Source of the DNA: Lewinellaceae bacterium
GTDB lineage: Bacteria > Bacteroidota > Bacteroidia > Chitinophagales > Saprospiraceae
Direction of reading: 5' to 3'
Length of the DNA stretch: 64,000 bases
NCBI GenBank assembly: GCA_020636375.1
Contig: JACJXZ010000010.1
Coordinates: 186,001 to 250,000, forward strand
Part shown: positions 40,392-48,333 of the stretch, one piece after another
How the letters are laid out: the number at the start of each line of letters is the position of its first letter
Position numbering within the stretch: the stretch's first letter is position 1
Notes under the pieces: model-generated
The model's input: the letters and a program-made list of their open reading frames with translations, nothing else
Database searches by the model: none
What the model was told of the DNA's origin: nothing
Made by a program: the position numbers and the translations under genes

Positions 40392-43300
40392 TCAAAAATC
40401 CATGCCCAGCGAAATGTACAGCTTCGGGTCCTGCACTCTCCGGGTTTCCACGCCCCAGGCATAATCTACCCGGACGAGGTAGCCGAACAGGACGGCGCGG
40501 GCGCCGATGCCATATCCGGCGACCACCGGGTCGCGGAAATAGTTGACCTTGACGGTGACCAGTTCTCCGTTGTTGATGATGGAGGTATTCAGGGGGTTGT
40601 CCGTGCTGAAGGGGTCGCGGCCTTCCCAGGCAGTACCCAGGTCGAAGAAGCCGACGGCCTGGAAATTGCGGAAGAAGGGCGAGCGGATACGCTTGGAGAA
40701 GTATTTGAAAATGGGAATCCGCATTTCCGCGTTCATCAGCAGATAGGAGTTGCCGTTGCGGATATTCAGGTCGAAGCCCCGCATGTTGGTGGCGATGGTC
40801 TGATAGGCGAACTCAGGGCTTTGCGGGCTGGGAATTTCCTGGTTGAAGCTGGTGAAGAGCCAGTTGTCGACCCCGCCGAGGTAATAGAGGATTTTTTCGG
40901 AGCCGAAAGACGTAGCGCCTGCCGCCCGCACGGCAAAAACGGAATGCTTGAGCAGGCGTTGGTAGTGGCGGGCGTCGAAGCCCAGGATGGTCATGAACCC
41001 ATCGTTGAAGCTGAGCGAGAACTGGTTGTCGATATCCAGGTTGAACCGTTTTACGGCCTCGGCAAAAACCTTGTAGCGGGTCCCGTTTTTGATGTTCAGG
41101 GCCACGTCCAGGGTATTGTCGAAGACGTACTCCAGTTTCAGGCCGGCGCGTTCTTCCGTCCGGGTCGGGGTATTGTAGGTCGGCAGGTCGGTAGCCAGTT
41201 GGGTGATGCGGTCGCGGCGCAGCGTGCCAGTGGCGCGGAGGCTGCGGAAGATGTCCAGCGGATAGCGCACTCCGGCCTGGCCGAGCACGACGTTCACCTC
41301 CCGGCGGTTGGGCACGAAGGTCTGGCTTTCGCCGGAGAATCGCTGGTTGCGGCGATAAACGGCGAACTGTTTGTCCAGGCGTTTTTTCTTGTCTTTGAAG
41401 ACCAGGAAGTATTCGCTGCCGTTGAAGGTCGTTGGGATGCGCACGCCTCCTTCGAACTCATAATCTTCGAAAAGGTCTTTAAAGTTGCCTTTCAGCAGGA
41501 TGCCCGGCGGCGGGTAGTTGAATTCATCCGGGTTGGAGGCAAAGCTGTTGAGCCCGTCGAACAGCAGGCTGTTGTCCAGTTGGGTGGTGACGTAGTCTGT
41601 CCGGAACTGCAGGCGGTAGGGGGTAATATTTCCCGGGCGGAACTCATAAACGCTTTTTTCCTGCGTCTGGCCGATCAGCTCGGAGATGTTTCTTGTCCCG
41701 GTGATGATCTTGACTTTTTCCTCTCCTTCCTCCTTTTCCTCTTCGACGATGATAACGGCAGGCGGCGCATCTTCGTCGTCGAACTCGCTTTGGAACAGGT
41801 AATTGTCGATATCCAATTTCCCGGTGTCCTGCTTAATGGGTTCGACCCTGATCTCATCGGCAGTCACCTTTTTTACTTCGCCCAGCACGGTTGTTTCCAC
41901 CTTTTTCTCTTTTGAGGGGGCGATCAGTATGGCCTTATCGGCCTCGAGGGCGCGCTTGTTGTGGTAACGGGTATCGGAGAGGGTAGCCGCCGAGTCCGGA
42001 TGTATTTTATGCACGAAGATCTGGTGTTTGCCGTTGCGGTAGATCAGGTCGGCCACTCTGTCAACCCGGGGGGCGGTTGATTGAAACAGGATATTCCGAT
42101 CATAGTTGGAGTTGGCTTGAGTTACCGCCCGTTTCTTAAGGACCGGTTCAATCAGGATGGTGTCGATGAGGGTGGTGTCCAGCTCTTCCAGGGTGGAGTC
42201 GATATGCAGGCGAATTTCTGTGCCATCCTCCAGGAAGATGATCTGGTCGTAGTGATGGATATATTCTTCCAGGTAGCCCGTCTCCCGGTTGTAGACGCCA
42301 CTGCGGTCGCTGAGGTAGGAGAACCAGGTGGTGTCCACTGCTGCCGGCGAGCGCTCATTGGCGTAAGGCGTGTTGGTGACCCGGACCAGTTCCTGGGAGC
42401 GGGTTTCCATATCATAGTAGAAAATGTCGTAGGTATTGATCGGCAGGATGGAGTCGAGCCTTTCCTGCCGTAGCATGGAGTCCTGGCGGTTGGAGGCAAA
42501 GAGGATGCCTTTCCGGTTGCCCACCTGGACGTAGGCCGGGTCGAGGTCGTCCCAGAAGTCGTTGGTGATGCGTTGGGTCTGGCGGGTATTGGTGTAATAG
42601 AGAAAGATATCCGATATACCGCGCACGGCGGCCGAGAATACCATTGTAACAGGGTTGACGTACTCCATGCTGTACACCCGGTGGTATTCGGTGGACAGGT
42701 CTTCCACCGTCGACTTTTTCGTATAGATGTCGTAGGTCATCAACTTGGGGACATCGCGGCGCTCGTAGAGGATGGCCACCTGTTGGTTGTTGGGGTTCCA
42801 GGAGAGGAGGGGGTAGTTGTAATCCGTGGCCTGGAAAGCGTTGCGGAAGCCCCCTTTGAAGATCACTTCCCGGTCGCCGGTGGCCACCTGCTGGAGGTAG
42901 ACCCGGTATTTGCCGATCTCGTTGGTGACGTAAACGACTTTGGTGCCATCGGGGCTCAGTTTCACTTCGGTGATGGGCAGGTTGCGTTTGTTTTTTATCT
43001 CCAGGGGTTGGCCCTGGGGGGCGTAGCGGCCGGCGATGTCTGCGGCATATCTCTTCCGGTAGAAAATCGCCCAGCTGTCGCCCACCATTTCGTAGGGGCT
43101 GCCCAGCACGTAGAGGAAGCCGCTTTCGATGCTGCGGTTGATGCGGGTCAGGTAGAGCAGGTTGGAGACGGTGGATTTGCCGTAGTTTTCGCCGATGAAG
43201 TACCAGAGGGAGTGGCCGGCCAATTGGGGATCTTCTTCGGCGAGGGCTTCGAAGCCTTCGAAATCTTCGCTCATGATATAATCCCGCAGGCGGTTGTCCA

Positions 43301-43862
43301 GTTCCGTATTCCAGCGTTCGCCTACGTAGGATACCAGGCCCTCCTTAAACCATTCCGGCAGGTTCATCATCACGGCGTTCTGCACGATCTCCTGCAGGTT
43401 GGAGCCGAAGAGCATGGCGTTGAGGTAGATCGAGGCGATGCCCTCGCGCACCTGTTTGCGCAGGTTGTTGTGGTCGCCGTTGAAATAGACGAAGATTTTG
43501 TTGCCGACGATCTTGGTCTGCCCGCCGGTATTGGTGAAGGTCTCCTCGCTGCCGATGTTGCTCTGCTTGAGGTCGGTCAGGTCGGTATAGACGATGATCT
43601 GGATTTTCTCGTTGATGCGGTGCTCCAGGATGTTCTGGATGTCTTTGAAGTCATACTCCGCCAGTTGCACAACGGCCTGGCCCACATAGCGCCCTTCCCC
43701 GTACCAGTACGTAATGAAATTGTCGCTTTCGTACTGCGACCACTCCGCAAAATCCTGGTGATACTGGACGCGGTTTTTGCCAAATTCTACCTGGGTCGTC
43801 CCCTGCGCCAGCAGGGCCAAAGCAGGGAGAAAAAAGAGAAAGGTGTAGATCAGTCTTTGCAT
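40392..43862 (-). CDS. Peptidase-MA/beta-propeller/Omp85-like envelope protein
   Basis: The 1156-aa product has a signal peptide (ending LALLAQ). An N-terminal peptidase MA-like domain contains IIVYTDLTDLKQSNIG, GNKIFVYFNGDHNNLRKQVREGIA and LPEWFKEGLVSYVGE; the zinc-site HExxH is replaced by REGIA, so it is probably inactive. A TolB/DPP-IV-like beta-propeller follows at about 290-560 (VKLSPDGTKVVYVTNE, PLLSWNPNNQQVAILYE, GILFASNRQDS). The C-terminal 350 residues are an Omp85-type barrel (YLGGVDNWLFTSF, NAEMRIPIFKYF, AVGFFDLGTAWEG, GYGIGARAVLFGYLVRVDYAWG) ending in LGMDF. This architecture is widespread in Bacteroidota and of unknown function. It is presumably in the outer membrane. Confidence 0.8.
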   Translation of the reverse strand: MQRLIYTFLFFLPALALLAQGTTQVEFGKNRVQYHQDFAEWSQYESDNFITYWYGEGRYVGQAVVQLAEYDFKDIQNILEHRINEKIQIIVYTDLTDLKQSNIGSEETFTNTGGQTKIVGNKIFVYFNGDHNNLRKQVREGIASIYLNAMLFGSNLQEIVQNAVMMNLPEWFKEGLVSYVGERWNTELDNRLRDYIMSEDFEGFEALAEEDPQLAGHSLWYFIGENYGKSTVSNLLYLTRINRSIESGFLYVLGSPYEMVGDSWAIFYRKRYAADIAGRYAPQGQPLEIKNKRNLPITEVKLSPDGTKVVYVTNEIGKYRVYLQQVATGDREVIFKGGFRNAFQATDYNYPLLSWNPNNQQVAILYERRDVPKLMTYDIYTKKSTVEDLSTEYHRVYSMEYVNPVTMVFSAAVRGISDIFLYYTNTRQTQRITNDFWDDLDPAYVQVGNRKGILFASNRQDSMLRQERLDSILPINTYDIFYYDMETRSQELVRVTNTPYANERSPAAVDTTWFSYLSDRSGVYNRETGYLEEYIHHYDQIIFLEDGTEIRLHIDSTLEELDTTLIDTILIEPVLKKRAVTQANSNYDRNILFQSTAPRVDRVADLIYRNGKHQIFVHKIHPDSAATLSDTRYHNKRALEADKAILIAPSKEKKVETTVLGEVKKVTADEIRVEPIKQDTGKLDIDNYLFQSEFDDEDAPPAVIIVEEEKEEGEEKVKIITGTRNISELIGQTQEKSVYEFRPGNITPYRLQFRTDYVTTQLDNSLLFDGLNSFASNPDEFNYPPPGILLKGNFKDLFEDYEFEGGVRIPTTFNGSEYFLVFKDKKKRLDKQFAVYRRNQRFSGESQTFVPNRREVNVVLGQAGVRYPLDIFRSLRATGTLRRDRITQLATDLPTYNTPTRTEERAGLKLEYVFDNTLDVALNIKNGTRYKVFAEAVKRFNLDIDNQFSLSFNDGFMTILGFDARHYQRLLKHSVFAVRAAGATSFGSEKILYYLGGVDNWLFTSFNQEIPSPQSPEFAYQTIATNMRGFDLNIRNGNSYLLMNAEMRIPIFKYFSKRIRSPFFRNFQAVGFFDLGTAWEGRDPFSTDNPLNTSIINNGELVTVKVNYFRDPVVAGYGIGARAVLFGYLVRVDYAWGVETRRVQDPKLYISLGMDF

Positions 43863-44048
43863 ATCCGGCGTAATACGATTTCTTTTAGGAAGACATAAAA
43901 AAGGGCTTCACTGTTTAGCCCTTGGTGGCAATATTCAAAAAAACATACCATTGGCAACCTGATTAGAACGCCAAATTCCGTCTTTTCATTACTTGCCTGT
44001 TCAATATATCCTTTTTGCGCCGTCAATGCTACATGGAAAAGGCGGAAT

Positions 44049-44080
44049 TTTGCGAAAAGCTTTGAAATGTCCGTACCTTG
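44049..44080 (+). promoter_or_regulatory. Candidate Bacteroidota-type promoter of the MBL gene
   Basis: TTTG at 44049-44052 and TACCTTG at 44074-44080, 21 bases apart, resemble the Bacteroidota -33 TTTG and -7 TAnnTTTG boxes. The ATG at 44091 would leave a leader of only a few bases. The match is imperfect and unsupported by other data. Confidence 0.25.
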
Positions 44081-44090
44081 CGAATAAAAA

Positions 44091-44741
44091 ATGGCGCAAG
44101 TCTTAAAGTTGACTTACAATCCTTTTCAGGAAAACACTTATGTCGTCTACGACGAGAGCGGCGAGTGCGTCATTTTCGACCCGGGATGCTACACAAAGGA
44201 GGAGAAACAACACCTGGTGGAGGAAATTAACCGAAAAGGATTGCGGCCGGTGCGGCTCATCAATACGCACTGCCACATCGACCACGTATTCGGCAACCTG
44301 TTCGTCGCCGATCATTACAAGCTGGGGCTGGAAATTCACCGGGGCGAGTTGCCTCTGCTGAAGGCCGCGCCCCAGTCGGCCATGTTCTTCGGCATTCCCA
44401 ATACCGGTCCCCTCTCCCCCGATCCGGAAAAATTTATTGAAGAAGGCGATGTCATCAAGTTTGGCCAGACGAAGCTGGAGGCCATTCTCACCCCCGGCCA
44501 TTCCCCGGCCAGCCTGTCCTTTTTCTGCGAGCAGGGCCGCTTCGTCATTGCCGGCGACGTGCTTTTCTACGGCAGCATCGGCCGCACCGACCTGCCCGGC
44601 GGGGATTTCAGGACGCTGATCAACAGCATTGCTCAGAAGCTGTTTCCGTTGGGGGATGATGTGGTGGTTTACTCTGGGCACGGGCCGGATACGAATATTG
44701 GATATGAGCGGATGCACAATCCGTTTCTGACGGGGCGGTAA
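44091..44741 (+). CDS. MBL-fold metallo-hydrolase (glyoxalase II-like)
   Basis: The 216-aa product has the metallo-beta-lactamase fold signature THCHIDH at residues 59-65 (His60, His62, Asp64, His65). It is followed by TPGHSPAS, AGDVLFYGSIGRTDLPGG and YSGHGPDTNIG, which supply the remaining metal ligands for two metal ions. This set is typical of the YcbL/glyoxalase II-like group, single-domain hydrolases about 210 aa long. It lacks the C-terminal helical domain of full glyoxalase II. The substrate is probably a thioester. It is monocistronic, divergent from the 1156-aa gene. Confidence 0.9.
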   Translation: MAQVLKLTYNPFQENTYVVYDESGECVIFDPGCYTKEEKQHLVEEINRKGLRPVRLINTHCHIDHVFGNLFVADHYKLGLEIHRGELPLLKAAPQSAMFFGIPNTGPLSPDPEKFIEEGDVIKFGQTKLEAILTPGHSPASLSFFCEQGRFVIAGDVLFYGSIGRTDLPGGDFRTLINSIAQKLFPLGDDVVVYSGHGPDTNIGYERMHNPFLTGR

Positions 44742-44764
44742 GGGGGGAAGAAAAAAGGCAGTCG

Positions 44765-44824
44765 GCTAGTGGCCAGGCGACTTGCCTTCCGCTTAGCTCT
44801 ACGCTAGTTCGCCTGGCCACTAGC
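44765..44824. terminator. Palindrome after the MBL gene
   Basis: GCTAGTGGCCAGGCGA (44765-44780) is the exact complement of TCGCCTGGCCACTAGC (44809-44824), and the 28-base interior can pair further (GCTTAGC-type). It starts 24 bp after the MBL stop, between convergent genes, and probably terminates both. Confidence 0.7.
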
Positions 44825-45011
44825 GGCGCTGCTAAAGTTACGGCTTTTTTCCGGGAAAAACCAGGACAGTTTGCCGCCTCAGCTCACCTCCTGGATTGGG
44901 AGGATGTTCCTCTTCATTAGCTACAACTACTTGTTTTTTAGCATGTTAACAATCCGGCATTCAGCCTGTTTGTGATTTTGAGAGGATAAGACCCATCTCC
45001 GCCCTTGGTCA

Positions 45012-46532
45012 TTACTCCCGCACCACCACCTTCTTCACCCAACTCTCCGCTTCTGTTTGCACCTGCAAAAAATACAGCCCGTCCGGCAGGCCATCCAGGT
45101 TCAACTCCATCCGCCGCTCCACCCGGCGCTGCTGCCGCCACACTTCCCGGCCGGCAGCGTCGAAGAGGCGGATGTGCGTCTCCCGCCCCGCCGGCGCTCC
45201 CGGCCAGGCCAGGGTGAGCGGCCCGGCAGTAGGGTTGGGATACAGGGAAAACGGCGCCTCTCCGGCCGGCGCTACCGCCGCCTCCACTGCCGTTACCATT
45301 GAGCAGAGGGTATCCAAACAGCCGTCCGGCGTGACCTTGACCAGCCAGATATATCGTTGGTTGAATTCGATCGTTTCCCCTGCCGCTACGATGCTGCCGC
45401 TGGACAATTCGCCCACGCCGGCGAGGGTGCCCCGGTTGACGTCCAATAAGGGAAAAGGCGCGTCTACCAGGTTTTCCCAGATGCTGTCTCCCTGCGGGGA
45501 AAATTTGTGAAGCCAGCCCACTCTCCGGGTAGGGGCGTTGCTTGATTTGACAAAACTCTCGCCTGCGCCGATATAGTTGCCGCCGGAAAGGCGTTCGATA
45601 TCCCAGAAAATCACATCTGCCCCAAGCCTGGCTTCTAAACCGAAATGGCGCAACCATTCGACCTGGAAATTGGAATCCAGTTTGGCCAGGGTGGGTTGGA
45701 CTATGCTGGTTCCTCCAATTACTTCTACCAGATACAACCCAAAAGTGATAAGGCTTCCGCCAGCAGTTGAGAGAACGTTCCTGTTATACCCCATCTCCGG
45801 ATTTGGCTCAGATTGCCAAAACCTCACAACCTCTCCTTGTCCATTGATAAACCGGATAGTAACCCGGGCAGAATTGGGGCCTTCTACATCGGTTGTGCCA
45901 CATAAGACAAATAGGGTGTCATTGACCTTTGCCATCGAGTTGGCCAGGTCTTCAATATCATAATCTCCGTAATATTTAAACCAAACCGTATTGCCTTGTT
46001 GATCTACCCTTCGGGCAAAAGGGTTATTCCTGTAATTGGGCCTTTGTATTCCCCCACTCAGTAAATACCCGTCACTGAGCTCAATGGGCGCATTATACCG
46101 GTAATGGCTCCTATTTACCGTATCCAGATACTCTTTGATAAACTCCACCTCAAAATCGTGCCCCACTTTGAGCAACCAGGCAGCGTCGCCGTGGGTTGGG
46201 GCGGCGGTCATGACGTAGCCGCCGTCGCGGGTTTTGGCGATTTTGCCCCAGTGATAGTCGATGAATAGTGGCTCTCCCTGAGGGTCCAGGATCATCCTGG
46301 AGAACAAGTGGTTGCCCGATGAGTCAAATTTGGACAACAAAAGCCCTTGCTGAGGAATAGAATCATTGGAGAACCCCAGGCCGTAGCCGATGATGGTATC
46401 GTTATCTACGATCATGTCCCGGAAGTGGTTGAGGGGGTAGCCCAGGTCGACAGGCAGGTTAAAAGGCTGGCCGGAAACGCCAGGCCCAAAATGCAGCAGG
46501 AAAAGGAGCGGAAAAAAGCCTATAAACTTCAT
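45012..46532 (-). CDS. T9SS type A cargo protein, beta-propeller-like
   Basis: The 506-aa product starts with a signal peptide (MKFIGFFPLLFLLHFGPGVSG). The mature part has repeated blade-like sequences such as LLSKFDSSGNHLFSRMILDPQG, DGGYVMTAAPTHGDAAWLLKVG and DGYLLSGGIQRP. These are the pattern of Bacteroidota proteins with DUF-type WD40/PQQ-like repeats that report and compare logged events. The C-terminus is a type A sorting domain: FSLYPNPTAGPLTLAW, IRLFDAAGREVW, LDGLPDGLYFLQVQ and VKKVVVRE. It is exported by the T9SS. The function is unknown. The neighbour at 46611 also carries a type A sorting domain. Confidence 0.82.
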   Translation of the reverse strand: MKFIGFFPLLFLLHFGPGVSGQPFNLPVDLGYPLNHFRDMIVDNDTIIGYGLGFSNDSIPQQGLLLSKFDSSGNHLFSRMILDPQGEPLFIDYHWGKIAKTRDGGYVMTAAPTHGDAAWLLKVGHDFEVEFIKEYLDTVNRSHYRYNAPIELSDGYLLSGGIQRPNYRNNPFARRVDQQGNTVWFKYYGDYDIEDLANSMAKVNDTLFVLCGTTDVEGPNSARVTIRFINGQGEVVRFWQSEPNPEMGYNRNVLSTAGGSLITFGLYLVEVIGGTSIVQPTLAKLDSNFQVEWLRHFGLEARLGADVIFWDIERLSGGNYIGAGESFVKSSNAPTRRVGWLHKFSPQGDSIWENLVDAPFPLLDVNRGTLAGVGELSSGSIVAAGETIEFNQRYIWLVKVTPDGCLDTLCSMVTAVEAAVAPAGEAPFSLYPNPTAGPLTLAWPGAPAGRETHIRLFDAAGREVWRQQRRVERRMELNLDGLPDGLYFLQVQTEAESWVKKVVVRE

Positions 46533-46610
46533 ATTGCCAGAGATTGGAATGATGCCAGGATGGAAAGCAGCCGGGCCCGCGCCGTTTTTTGCCGGGGCCC
46601 GGCTGTTGAG

Positions 46611-47105
46611 TTAACGGGTGAGGATCAGTTTGAAGCGCTCACGCTTGCCGGAAGAGAGGATTAACTCTGCAAGGTATACTCCAGGTTTGAACCGCCCACT
46701 GGGCAGGTTGATCAGGCGCCTTCCTTCGGATAGGCCCTGTTTTAGAGCAGTTTGGCCTTGCAGGTTGTAGAATATAACGATTGCCGGGCCATAGCCTACA
46801 GGCAATTCAATTGTCAAAGTTCCCTGGCTGGGGTTGGGATATAGTTTTATCGGTGCAAGCTCTGCTTTTTCTGTCTCTTTGGCCGAAACCGGAGTTTCGC
46901 CGACCCGCGCTGCCTCCCCGCCACAATCCGGCACCACCCGCCGGCCGTTGCGCCACAGCACGGCCTGGGCCAGGGCGCCCGGCTCAGTACAGTCACTTTT
47001 CCAGTACATCAGCGAATCCAGCGTGGCTTCCGGTAGCCGGCTCAGCAGCGCCCCGCCTTCTTCCAGGCCCGGGCGGATATTTGATTGAAGCAGCGCATTT
47101 TCCAT
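46611..47105 (-). pseudogene. N-terminally truncated T9SS type A cargo gene
   Basis: The open frame contains a complete type A sorting domain at its C-terminus (IKLYPNPSQGTLTIELP, IVIFYNLQGQ, FKPGVYLAELIL, FKLILTR), preceded by a linker with SDCTEPGALAQAVLWRNGR. It has no signal peptide: the best ATG, at 47105 (MENALLQSNIRPG), is followed by polar sequence, and extending the frame to the TTG at 47147 does not add one. T9SS cargo needs Sec export, so this is best read as the 3' remnant of a larger gene, although expression as a fragment cannot be excluded. It follows rnhB on the same strand. Confidence 0.6.
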
Positions 47106-47206
47106 GTCAATAAGTTTTAAGGCCGAGAGATGAAATAAAAACAGCAAACAAACCTGTGTTTATGATAAACCTCTGGACAGGCCCGCAGCCTCTCTTTTGC
47201 AACGCC

Positions 47207-47812
47207 CTACCCAAACAACCTTCCCTGCACCCCCTCCGGCAACAGCCGGAACGACCGCCGGTGATAAGGCGATGCCCCATGCTCCTGAATGGCCTCCCGG
47301 TGCGCCCGGGTGGGATAGCCCTTATTGCTGCGCCATTGATAATAGGGGTATTCCGCGTCGAGCCGCATCATATAATCGTCGCGGTAGGTTTTGGCGAGGA
47401 TGGAGGCAGCGGCGATGGGTAACAGCTTGCCGTCTCCCTTGATAATGCAGTGGAAAGGAAGGCTGCGATAGGGCTTGAAGCGGTTGCCGTCGATCAGCAG
47501 GGACTCCGGCGCGAGGTTCAGTTGATCCAGAGCGCGGTGCATAGCCAGGAAAGAGGCGTTGAGAATGTTGATTTTATCGATCTCTTCCGGATCCACCCGG
47601 GCAACGGCCCAGGCCAGGGCATGCGCCTCTACGATCTGCCGGGCGGCGTAGCGGTTCCGTTCGCTGAGCTGTTTGGAGTCGTTGAGCAGCGGGTGGGTGA
47701 AGTCCTTCGGCAGGATGACGGCGGCGGCAAAGACCGGGCCGGCCAGGCAGCCGCGCCCCGCTTCGTCGCAGCCGGCTTCTGTCAATCGCTCGTCCAGACA
47801 GGGCTTTAACAT
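47207..47812 (-). CDS. rnhB: Ribonuclease HII
   Basis: RNase HII removes ribonucleotides and RNA primers from RNA-DNA hybrids. The 201-aa product has the family N-terminus TEAGCDEAGRGCLAGPV with the first catalytic pair Asp16-Glu17, then SLLIDGNRF with the third acidic residue. GDGKLLPIAAASILAKTYRDDYM follows with the last Asp, and YQWRSNKGYPTRAHREAIQEHGASPYHRRSF completes the family pattern. It has the normal length and no extra domain. The upstream 520-bp gap holds the third MITE-like element. Confidence 0.95.
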   Translation of the reverse strand: MLKPCLDERLTEAGCDEAGRGCLAGPVFAAAVILPKDFTHPLLNDSKQLSERNRYAARQIVEAHALAWAVARVDPEEIDKINILNASFLAMHRALDQLNLAPESLLIDGNRFKPYRSLPFHCIIKGDGKLLPIAAASILAKTYRDDYMMRLDAEYPYYQWRSNKGYPTRAHREAIQEHGASPYHRRSFRLLPEGVQGRLFG

Positions 47813-48333
47813 AATAATCAGGGCTTTTGATAAACTATCTGGCGGGTTGCGCCTTCTTTTTTAAAGTAATGCCCGCCTACTGTACATGGTGTTTTTTCTT
47901 GCCACGAAGACACGAAGGCTCTAAGATGGCACTAAGCCGTATAGCTATCGGCTCTGCGGCGCTCCTGTACGGTAGTATGTTTTCAAAGAATGCCAAAACT
48001 TAACGTTTTCATAGACAACTGATTGTTGCAATACTGTGCCGAAATATATAGCTTGCACTGGCAAAATGGCAAAAATTTCCTTCGCCAGCGAAAAACCGTG
48101 GCCCTTTCGGGCAAATTTGGTCTTAACGATATAGCTGCTGTCTTCCAAAAACCACCGCCGCCAATATAAGTACATGGACTGAATTAGCGAATTAGTGAAT
48201 GACTGATTAACAGGGGCTCATAGTCGATTTTATGTGTCATTATTTGTGTCCAGGTACTTAACAATATAGCAATGTAACAATATAACAACCGAGCCATATA
48301 ACCCATAGAACAATCAATATAATCCCGGCCAAT
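47813..48333. other. Divergent gap with MITE-like element copy 3
   Basis: The 521-bp gap separates divergent rnhB and the DUF5686 gene. It contains the MITE-like copy at 47878-47978 and an AT-rich segment near 48240-48310 with repeated AACAATATAACAA-type sequence that probably holds the promoter for the DUF5686 gene. A 76-codon frame at 47945-48175 overlaps the repeat and is not accepted as a gene. Confidence 0.55.
47878..47978. repeat. MITE-like palindromic element, copy 3
   Basis: The ends are CTACTGTACATGG and TGTACGGTAGTAT. The inside holds GCCACGAAGACACGAAGG and a centre AGCCGTATAGCTATCGGCT. At about 101 bp this is the shortest and most compact of the three full copies. Confidence 0.65.

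Noticed and set aside
47945..48175. 76-codon minus-strand frame between rnhB and the DUF5686 gene
   Set aside because: Its 3' part overlaps the MITE-like repeat and it has no motif, start signal or neighbour to support it.
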